Positions 58,401 to 64,000 of a stretch of DNA of 64,000 nucleotides are shown here, piece by piece. The notes beneath the pieces are model-generated. The model saw only the letters and a list, made by a program, of their open reading frames with translations. It was not told where the DNA came from and did not search any database. A program made the position numbers and the translations under genes. The DNA is from Streptomyces sp. B21-105 (GTDB lineage: Bacteria; Actinomycetota; Actinomycetes; Streptomycetales; Streptomycetaceae). The stretch covers positions 124,001-188,000 of the forward strand of contig NZ_JARUMJ010000001.1 in NCBI RefSeq assembly GCF_036898465.1, written 5' to 3'. Position 1 is the stretch's first letter. Each line of letters begins with the position of its first letter.

Positions 58401-59655
58401 ACAGGTCGACCGCCGCCGTGATGTCGCCCCGCACCCCTGCGGGGGCGCCGTCGGCGTCGAAGACCTCCTCGGCCGAGACCTCCAGGTCGAACTTGGCCGC
58501 CGCGGCTCCCGTGGTCAGCTCGGCGGACATGTCCACGATGCGTGCGCCGGGCAGGTCGACCGCCGCGCCCCGGGCGACGTTCTGCACCGCGAGCATCACC
58601 TGGAACAGGGGGTGCCGGGCCATGGAACGGGCCGGCGCCAGTTCCTCCACCAGCTTCTCGAACGGCACTTCCTGGTGGGCCAGCGCCGACAGGCTCGTCT
58701 CGCGCGCCCGGCCCAGCAGCTCCCGGAACGTCGGGTCGCCCGACAGGTCCGTCCGCATCACGAGCGTGTTGACGAAGAAGCCGACGAGGTCGCCCAGGTC
58801 GACATCCGTACGTCCGGCCACGGCCGTGCCGATCGGGATGTCGGTGCCCGCGCCGAGGCGGGACAACATCATGGCCAGTGCGGCCTGGAGGACCATGAAC
58901 GTGGTCGCGCCCTCGGCGCGCGCCACCTGTGCCAGCCGGGCGTGCACGGCGGCCGGGACGGCGAACGGGACGCTGTGGCCCTGGTGGGACGGGACCGCCG
59001 GGCGCTGGTGGTCGAAGGGGAGTTCCAGTTCCTCGGGCGCGTCCGCCAGGGCGTCGCGCCAGTAGTCGACCTGCCGGGAGATCACGCTCTCCGGGTTGTT
59101 CTCGTCGCCGAGCAGCTCGCGCTGCCACAGCGCGTAGTCGGCGTACTGGACCGGCAGCGGCTCCCACCCCGGGGTCCGGCCCGCGCACCGCGCCTCGTAG
59201 GCGACCGACACGTCCCGCGCCAGCGGGCCCATGGACCAGCCGTCACCCGCGATGTGATGGACGACCACGGCCAGGGCGTGCTCGTTCGGCCCGGCCGAGA
59301 ACAGCCAGGCACGGATGGGCAGTTCGGACGACAGGTCGAACTCGTGGCCGACGACGCCAAAGACGGCGCCTGCCAGGTCCGCGGGCGTGGCGGAGCCGGG
59401 CAGTTCCACGACCTGGAGCTCCCAGTCCAGGTCCGCGACGTCCGTGATCCGCTGATGGGGCTCGCCGTCGGTCACGGCGAAGGTGGTGCGTAGCACCTCG
59501 TGCCGCTCCAGGACGTCCCGCAGTGCCGCGCCCAGCGCCTCCCGGTCCACCGTGCCCGACAGGCGAAGGGCGACCGGGATGTTGTACGTCGCGCTCGGGC
59601 CCTCCAGCTGCGCGAGGAACCACAGCCGACGCTGCGCAAAGGACAACGGAATCAT
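37232..59655 (-). CDS. nonribosomal peptide synthetase A: modules 1-7, one frameshift
   Basis: First NRPS of the line. Order: C-A(X)-PCP, C/E-A(Y)-PCP, C-A(Asp)-PCP, C-A(Asp)-PCP, C-A(Tyr-like)-PCP, C-A(Y)-PCP, C-A(Asn)-PCP. Start ATG 59655 ([16 protein letters not shown]) has GGAGGG eight bases upstream. The gene is read divergently from the FAAL gene. The first C domain presumably accepts the fatty acyl group from the ACP. The frame breaks at 40373-40375 in the module 7 C domain: three C where module 10 has four. 22,424 bp plus one base gives 7475 codons, a 7474-residue protein. Ends with the tail [20 protein letters not shown], shared with NRPS B. If the break is genuine, the chain would stop inside module 7. 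Confidence 0.92.
40373..40375 (-). other. apparent -1 frameshift in NRPS A
   Basis: GGCACTCGGCCCTCCAAC here versus GGCGCTCGGCCCCTCCAAC in the near-identical module 10 copy (about 30710). One C is missing and the frame changes at this point. Confidence 0.88.
40430..43604 (-). other. NRPS module 6: C-A(Y)-PCP
   Basis: Pocket DALSVGAVIK (Y), not assigned; the A domain is near-identical to that of module 2 (offset 12,801 bp). The C domain is a standard type (HHIAGDGWS). Confidence 0.85.
40500..42290. repeat. Y-type A-domain repeat, copy in module 6
   Basis: Matches 53301-55091 at a constant offset of 12,801 bp, except for a diverged stretch at about 40815-40970 (the linker before the A-domain C-terminal core). 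Confidence 0.88.
43605..46782 (-). other. NRPS module 5: C-A(Tyr-like)-PCP
   Basis: Pocket DASTVAAVCK, close to tyrosine/phenylalanine codes and to the beta-hydroxytyrosine code DASTLGAICK. Unlike the X, Y and Asp domains, this A domain is present once and keeps the GC-rich codon style of its surroundings. A candidate target for the CmlA-type hydroxylase. Confidence 0.8.
46630..48860. repeat. tandem module repeat, module 4 copy
   Basis: Matches 49837-52067 at an offset of 3207 bp, covering the start of the next C domain, the PCP and the Asp A domain. A short linker at about 47185-47265 differs. Confidence 0.88.
46783..49989 (-). other. NRPS module 4: C-A(Asp)-PCP
   Basis: Aspartate code DLTKVGHIGK. 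Forms a tandem duplicate with module 3, period 3207 bp, exactly one module (1069 codons). Confidence 0.9.
49837..52067. repeat. tandem module repeat, module 3 copy
   Basis: Partner of 46630-48860. The period equals one complete C-A-PCP module, as expected from a tandem module duplication. Confidence 0.88.
49990..53219 (-). other. NRPS module 3: C-A(Asp)-PCP
   Basis: Aspartate code DLTKVGHIGK. C domain HHIAGDGWS. The A and PCP domains match module 4; the C domain is more like the one preceding the Asn modules. Confidence 0.9.
53220..56529 (-). other. NRPS module 2: dual C/E-A(Y)-PCP
   Basis: Dual C/E signature [11 protein letters not shown] with [14 protein letters not shown], predicting a D-residue at position 1. 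A pocket DALSVGAVIK (Y). Confidence 0.85.
53301..55091. repeat. Y-type A-domain repeat, copy in module 2
   Basis: Partner of the module 6 copy; see the diverged linker at about 53616-53770. Confidence 0.88.
56530..59655 (-). other. NRPS module 1: starter C-A(X)-PCP
   Basis: C domain at the very N-terminus ([12 protein letters not shown]), in the position of a lipo-initiating starter C. A pocket DVFSVAIVYK (X). The PCP reads [20 protein letters not shown] and is followed by the PENLIPA linker leading into the dual C/E domain of module 2. Confidence 0.87.
56917..58270. repeat. X-type A-domain repeat, copy in module 1
   Basis: Near-identical to the module 9 copy; one visible change is CATCCTCG versus CATCCACG near 57321. 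Confidence 0.9.
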
Positions 59656-60016
59656 CAGGACCCTCCTGGTTACGTCCGGGACGCACGGCGGCCGTCCGCG
59701 CTTCGGTGGCGGTCGCCCTGCCGGAAACCAGGCGTTCCTGAATCACCGCCCGTGAAAACCGGGCAGTGGATGTCACCGACGGCATTTCATGGCACCGCGC
59801 CACACCACTGCCTCACCGCGCCCACTATGACTCAGGGCCTATCGCTGATCAATCAATCGGGTCTGCGGCTGTTCAACTGTGCCGCGGCAGCAGTTGAACA
59901 CCTGCGCCGGCAGCACCGGAGCGGCTTTAATCGAGGCGGAGTTGGCGAAGGTCGGTGCGGACGGGCCATGATTCCGCGACAGCGGGCATCATCTTCCATC
60001 GAGGGGCGGGAACGCC
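59656..60016. promoter_or_regulatory. divergent control region, NRPS operon / FAAL operon
   Basis: 361 bp with no supported gene. It holds the NRPS A ribosome site (near 59662-59672), the FAAL ribosome site (GAGGGG near 60000) and a StrR-type operator at 59871-59899. Promoters for the roughly 49-kb NRPS operon and for the FAAL operon should lie here; the boxes could not be assigned. Confidence 0.75.
59871..59899. promoter_or_regulatory. StrR-family-type operator, copy 2
   Basis: GTTCAACTG-N11-CAGTTGAAC, a perfect 9-bp inverted repeat (10 bp counting the flanking T and A), with the same 11-nt spacing as the site at 9157-9185. It fits the StrR/Bbr consensus GTTCRACTG-N11-CRGTYGAAC. Confidence 0.85.
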
Positions 60017-61849
60017 ATGCTCCGACCTGGGTCCATCATCGACGTGGTCCGTTCGCACGCCGAGCGCCGGCCGAACGAAACAGCCTATTCCTTTGTGGCC
60101 GTCGACGCGTCCGGACTTCACATAACGCGGCAACTGAGTTATAGCGAGCTCAATGCCAATGCGGCCGGAATTGCGACGACTCTGCGGAATTCCTATGAAC
60201 CCGGGGACCGGGTGCTGCTGGCCTGTCCGCCCGGCCCTGATTTCGTCGTGTCCTTTCTCGGCGCGCTGTACGCGGATGTGGTACCGGTGCCCGCTCCGCT
60301 GCCGTCCGGCAACAAAGGGCAACAGGCGCGCGTGAACGGCATCCTGACGTCGGCCGGGGTGAGCGCGGTGCTCACCGACGAGCGGAACGTCGACGAGGTC
60401 CGCGACCTCCTCGCCGGGTCGGCGCCCGAGGTGTCCTGTCTGTCGGCCGAGCGGGCGGCCGCCGGAGACGGCCGGGCGTGGCGCCCGTCGGCCGTCGATC
60501 CGGACCGGCTCGCGTTCCTTCAGTACACCTCCGGATCGACCAGCGATCCGCGCGGGGTGATGGTCAGCCATGCGAACCTCGTGGAGAACCTCGGGCTGAT
60601 CCAGCGGTCGTACGGGGTGCCCGACGGCGCTCGGGTCGGCGGCTGGCTGCCGCCGTACCACGACATGGGTCTCATGGGAACACTGCTGCTGCCGTTGTTC
60701 ATCGGCGGTCAGGGGTTCCTCATGGCGCCCGCGACCTTCCTCCGGCGGCCGGCGATGTGGCTGGAGATGATCGACAAGCATGACGTGGCGTTCAGCCCGG
60801 CGCCCAATTTCGCCTACGACCTGTGCGTACGACGGGTGTCCGCGGAGCGGGCGGCCACGCTGGACCTGTCGCGTTGGCGCTGGGCGGTCAACGGTGCGGA
60901 ACCCGTGCAGAACGCCACCGTGCGGAACTTCGTCCAGCACTTCGCGTCGGCGGGGCTGCGGCCGGAGGCGCTCTGCCCGAGCTACGGAATGGCGGAGACG
61001 ACCCTTTTCGTCTCCGGCAGTGCGGGGCGGTCCCCCGCCGTCGTGAGCCGGGTGGACGCGGAGCGGTTCGAGCAGCACCGGTTCACACCGGCCGGACAGG
61101 GTGAGGATGCGCGGCTCGTCGTCAGCAGCGGGCCGGTCTGCGACGGATTCGATCTGCGGATCGTCGATCCGCACTCGCTGCGGGAACTCGCCGACGGCGA
61201 GATCGGCGAGATCTGGCTGCGGGGGCCGAGCGTGGCGCGGGGGTACTGGCGTCAGGAGGAGGAGACCGAACGGTCCTTCCGCGCCAGTACCGCGAGCGGC
61301 GCCGGCCCGTTCCTGCGGACGGGTGACCTGGGCGTGCGCCATGAGGGCGAGCTGTATGTCACCGGCCGGATCAAGGAGGTTCTGATCCTCAACGGCCGCA
61401 ACATCTATCCACAGGACATCGAGCGCGAGGCGAGGGACCAGCATCCGGCGTGCGCGGACGGCGCCGGGGCGGCGTTCACGGTGACCGTGGACGAGGGCTC
61501 CGAGAGCGTCGTACTCGTACAGGAGATCCGGTGGAGCGACCCGGACGAGGGAGCGCTGCGGGACCTGGCGCGCGGCGTGATGGCCGGTCTGTCCGCGAGT
61601 ATCGGCGTCCCCGTCGGCAACATCGTGTTCGTCAGACCGGGCGCGGTGCTGCGCAGCACCAGCGGCAAGGTGCAGCGGGTCGCGATGCGCCGGCTCTTCG
61701 AGGATGCGGCTCTGACGCCGGTCACGGAGGAACTCGACGCGGGCGTCCGGCGCACGTTTCGAGCGCATCGCGAGCATGCGGCGCCGTCGGGTGGGCCGGC
61801 CGCGTTCTCACCGCCGCTCGCACAGTCCACGGCCCAGACCAACGCCTGA
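60017..61849 (+). CDS. fatty acyl-AMP ligase (FAAL)
   Basis: 610 residues. Adenylate-forming core with LAFLQYTSGSTSDPRGVM (A3-type loop) and GWLPPYHDMGLMG, the H-D-M-G segment typical of FAALs, plus GDLGVRHEGELYVTGRIKE near the C-terminus. FAALs adenylate a fatty acid and pass it to an ACP rather than to CoA. The gene is followed by an ACP and an acyl-CoA dehydrogenase in one operon and faces the NRPS operon, so it most likely supplies the N-acyl starter of the peptide. Start ATG 60017 has GAGGGG upstream and gives the expected family N-terminus. A fatty acyl-CoA ligase is the alternative; the neighbouring ACP favours FAAL. Confidence 0.9.
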   Translation: MLRPGSIIDVVRSHAERRPNETAYSFVAVDASGLHITRQLSYSELNANAAGIATTLRNSYEPGDRVLLACPPGPDFVVSFLGALYADVVPVPAPLPSGNKGQQARVNGILTSAGVSAVLTDERNVDEVRDLLAGSAPEVSCLSAERAAAGDGRAWRPSAVDPDRLAFLQYTSGSTSDPRGVMVSHANLVENLGLIQRSYGVPDGARVGGWLPPYHDMGLMGTLLLPLFIGGQGFLMAPATFLRRPAMWLEMIDKHDVAFSPAPNFAYDLCVRRVSAERAATLDLSRWRWAVNGAEPVQNATVRNFVQHFASAGLRPEALCPSYGMAETTLFVSGSAGRSPAVVSRVDAERFEQHRFTPAGQGEDARLVVSSGPVCDGFDLRIVDPHSLRELADGEIGEIWLRGPSVARGYWRQEEETERSFRASTASGAGPFLRTGDLGVRHEGELYVTGRIKEVLILNGRNIYPQDIEREARDQHPACADGAGAAFTVTVDEGSESVVLVQEIRWSDPDEGALRDLARGVMAGLSASIGVPVGNIVFVRPGAVLRSTSGKVQRVAMRRLFEDAALTPVTEELDAGVRRTFRAHREHAAPSGGPAAFSPPLAQSTAQTNA

Positions 61850-61866
61850 CAGAAAGAGACGCTCCT

Positions 61867-62172
61867 GTGAACACGCACGACTCAAGCCTGGGTGACGGGA
61901 CCGGCGGCGGCCGGCCGGCGGCCGAGGAGATCCAGCGCTTCCTCGCCGAGCAGGTCTCCGTGATGGCCGGTCTGCCGGTCGGTCAGGTGGACGTGTCCGC
62001 GCCGATCGCCTCCTTCGGCATCGACTCCGTGCACGCCATCGAACTGGTGGTCACCATGGAGGAATGGCTGGGCATTCCGCTGCCGGACAATCTGCCGTGG
62101 AGCCATCCGACGATCGAGATGATCGCCGAGGAGCTCGGCTGCGGGGAGCGTCCCTCCGAGATGTCGGCATGA
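61867..62172 (+). CDS. acyl carrier protein
   Basis: 101 residues, GTG start at 61867, 17 nt after the FAAL stop and preceded by AAAGAG. The phosphopantetheine site is SFGIDSVHAIEL. The stop overlaps the next ATG (ATGA). It should carry the fatty acyl group from the FAAL to the dehydrogenase and to the first C domain of NRPS A. The gene is missed by ATG-only searches. Confidence 0.9.
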   Translation: MNTHDSSLGDGTGGGRPAAEEIQRFLAEQVSVMAGLPVGQVDVSAPIASFGIDSVHAIELVVTMEEWLGIPLPDNLPWSHPTIEMIAEELGCGERPSEMSA

Positions 62173-63920
62173 GTGCCCATGGGGCGGCCGCCGGACTGGA
62201 ACGGTTCCTCGGTGATCCGCGGGAGCGCGCCTCGCATGTCTCGTTCCACGCCCAGGTCCGCTCCGACGAGCGTGAGGAGCTCGCCGTGGCCGCCGTGGAC
62301 GCGCTGCGGGAGTGGGGGTTCCCGGACTTCCTCGTGCCGCGGGAGGTGGGCGGGCGGCTGCGTTCGATCGATGAACTGCTGCAGCTCTGGCGTGTTCTGG
62401 CGCGGCGTGATCTGGCCCTCACCGTCGGTTACGGAGCCACTTTGCTCGGTGCCCTTCCGGTGTGGCACTGGGGCGACGGCCGGCAGCGCTCCCGGGTGGC
62501 GGAGTTGATCGGGGCGGGCGGGTTCGGCTCGTTCGGGCTCTCCGAGCGCGACCACGGAAGCGACCTGCTGGCCTCCGAGCTCGTCGCCGAGCCGGCCGGG
62601 GACGGGGAGGGCTATCTGCTCTCCGGGACGAAGTGGCCCATCGGCAATGCCACCCGGGGCCGTTTCGCGACCCTGTTCGCCAGAACGGGGAGCGGGCCGC
62701 GCGGCTTCTCGATGCTGTTGCTGGACAAGGAGAACTCCGCGGCCGACCGATGGCGCTGCGAGCCCAGGGTGCCGACCATGGGTCTGCGCAGCGGAGACCT
62801 GTCCGGGATCACCTTCGACCGGTGTCCGTTTCCGGAGCAGACACTGGTGGGCCGGCAGGGACTGGGCCTCGAAGAGGTGCTGAAGACCCTCCAGATCACC
62901 AGGACGCTCATCACGTCGCTGTCCCTGGGCGCGGCGGACACCGCGCTCCGGGTGGCGCTGGGGCACGCCCGTGAGCGGCAGTTGTACGGCAGGAGCGTGT
63001 ACGCGATCCCGGTGATCCGGGATCAGCTCATCTCGGCGTACCTGGACATCCTGATCGCCGAGTGTGTCGCGATACCCACGGCCCGTGCCGTTTCGCTGGC
63101 GCCCGAGCGGCTCAGTCTGTGGTCGGCGATCGCGAAGTACACGGTGCCCGTGCTGACCGACGAGATCATCGCCGCCATGAGCGCGGTCCTCGGCGCACGT
63201 CACTTCCTGCGGGACGACGTCGTGGACGGCGTGTTCCAGAAGCTGATGCGTGATCACAGCATCGTGAGCGTCTTCGAGGGCACGACCCATGTGAACCTTC
63301 ACGTGGTGGCGGGCCAGCTGCCGTCCTTGCTGCGGGACGACGTCGTGCGGGACGGGGGCGAGGTGTCGACGGCCGGGCTGTTCTCCCGGAGCGGCCGGGC
63401 ACCGGACTGGAGGCCCCGCACGTCGCGGTTGCGGCTGACCAACCGCGGCTTCGACGAGATCACCCAGTCGTGGGCGGAGGCCGTCGCGACGGTCGGCAAG
63501 CTGTGCGCGGAGGAGGCGTCCGGACCGGCCGGGCCGCTCGCCGCCGAGCTGAGCGGTGTGCTGGGCGCGCTCGAGACGCTGTGGAGCAGGCAGCGCGCGG
63601 ACGTCCAGGAGGTCCTCTCCGAGGAGGGCAGCCTTCATTTGGGAGTACGAGGCTTCGAACTCGCTCGACGCCATTGCCTGTTGCACGCCGCGGCGTGCTG
63701 TGTGCACACCTGGCTGGCGAACAGGCAGGAGCAGGGGACGTTCCTCGGCGACGGCACCTGGCTCCTGCTGTGCCTGCACCGGATCCTCGGCAGGCTCGAC
63801 CCGGCCGCGCTCCGCGGTGAGTCCCCGCACGCCTCGGTGGTGGAGCGGGAGATGCTGCGGTGCCTGACGGAGAACGAGCTGTTCTCGCTGACGCCGTTCG
63901 CGCTGGGTGGCACGCGTTGA
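62169..63920 (+). CDS. acyl-CoA/acyl-ACP dehydrogenase
   Basis: 583 residues, about 200 longer than a standard acyl-CoA dehydrogenase because of a C-terminal extension (from about residue 400) without a motif I recognise. FGSFGLSERDHGSD is the FAD/substrate loop, and VFEGTTHVN holds the family's catalytic glutamate position. It probably introduces a double bond into the acyl chain on the preceding ACP, as dehydrogenases do in enduracidin- and ramoplanin-type clusters. Start ATG 62169 overlaps the ACP stop (ATGA); an upstream ATG at 62064 lies inside the ACP gene. Only one dehydrogenase is visible, so any further desaturation genes would lie to the right. Confidence 0.87.
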   Translation: MSAHGAAAGLERFLGDPRERASHVSFHAQVRSDEREELAVAAVDALREWGFPDFLVPREVGGRLRSIDELLQLWRVLARRDLALTVGYGATLLGALPVWHWGDGRQRSRVAELIGAGGFGSFGLSERDHGSDLLASELVAEPAGDGEGYLLSGTKWPIGNATRGRFATLFARTGSGPRGFSMLLLDKENSAADRWRCEPRVPTMGLRSGDLSGITFDRCPFPEQTLVGRQGLGLEEVLKTLQITRTLITSLSLGAADTALRVALGHARERQLYGRSVYAIPVIRDQLISAYLDILIAECVAIPTARAVSLAPERLSLWSAIAKYTVPVLTDEIIAAMSAVLGARHFLRDDVVDGVFQKLMRDHSIVSVFEGTTHVNLHVVAGQLPSLLRDDVVRDGGEVSTAGLFSRSGRAPDWRPRTSRLRLTNRGFDEITQSWAEAVATVGKLCAEEASGPAGPLAAELSGVLGALETLWSRQRADVQEVLSEEGSLHLGVRGFELARRHCLLHAAACCVHTWLANRQEQGTFLGDGTWLLLCLHRILGRLDPAALRGESPHASVVEREMLRCLTENELFSLTPFALGGTR

Positions 63921-64000
63921 CGGCCGGTCGTTCACCGCTGGTCGCCGGAGCGCGGTGGCCATGACCTGACCTGTGGTCCGCTTCTCACGACGCCTGTGTC
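63921..64000. other. 80 bp after the dehydrogenase, window end
   Basis: No supported gene start, hairpin or repeat seen in this short remainder. Confidence 0.6.

Noticed and set aside
10589..59655. Near-identical 1.4-2.2 kb repeats as mobile elements
   Set aside because: They have no terminal inverted repeats, target duplications or transposase. Each lies in frame inside an NRPS module at homologous positions, so module duplication and gene conversion explain them.
10589..59655. Classifying the cluster as an enduracidin or ramoplanin producer
   Set aside because: Hpg, FAAL and CmlA-type genes are similar in kind, but 15 modules instead of 17, four Asp codes, no Orn or Thr codes and no enduracididine genes or halogenase in the window do not fit.

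Overview
The window is high-GC actinomycete DNA, most likely Streptomyces or a close relative. Evidence for this is the strong G/C third-position bias, GGAGG-type ribosome sites, ATGA/TGATG stop-start overlaps and the gene families present. Nearly all of it is one biosynthetic gene cluster for a large acylated nonribosomal peptide. I do not recognise the cluster as a named compound.

Layout. (1) 1-8993, minus strand: a CmlA-type diiron beta-hydroxylase, then 4-hydroxymandelate synthase, then a single gene fusing 4-hydroxymandelate oxidase to 4-hydroxyphenylglycine (Hpg) transaminase, then a tightly overlapping trio (cysteine-synthase-like PLP enzyme, argininosuccinate-lyase-like enzyme, ATP-grasp ligase) that runs off the left edge. 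(2) 8994-9398: a divergent control region with a StrR-family-type operator and a 12-bp tandem repeat. (3) 9399-10439, plus strand: a threonine/serine dehydratase-like PLP enzyme, converging on the NRPS operon with a perfect 18-bp hairpin between them. (4) 10589-59655, minus strand: three end-to-end NRPS genes, transcribed 59655 to 10589, with 7 + 3 + 5 = 15 C-A-PCP modules and one terminal thioesterase. (5) 59656-60016: a second divergent control region with a second StrR-type operator. (6) 60017-63920, plus strand: fatty acyl-AMP ligase, acyl carrier protein and acyl-CoA dehydrogenase, which load and desaturate the lipid starter.

Working model. The FAAL activates a fatty acid onto the ACP, the dehydrogenase introduces unsaturation, and the first C domain acylates residue 1. 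Binding-pocket codes read from the A domains give, in order: X - Y - Asp - Asp - Tyr-like - Y - Asn - Asp - X - Asn - Ser - X - X - Asp - Z. X (DVFSVAIVYK, four copies), Y (DALSVGAVIK, two copies) and Z (DMFHMGLVWK) are codes I cannot assign. Hpg, whose pathway is encoded here, must enter at one or more of them if the pathway serves this NRPS. No E domains are present. Four dual condensation/epimerisation domains predict D-residues at positions 1, 8, 11 and 12. The CmlA-type enzyme probably beta-hydroxylates one carrier-bound residue.

Caveats. Four single-base deletions in G/C-rich tracts split the Hmo-HpgT gene (twice) and two of the three NRPS genes (once each). Adding one base at each point restores an exact reading frame, so assembly error is as likely as real mutation. 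Regulator, transporter, MbtH-like protein and tailoring genes such as a halogenase or glycosyltransferase are not in this window, so the cluster extends beyond one or both edges.
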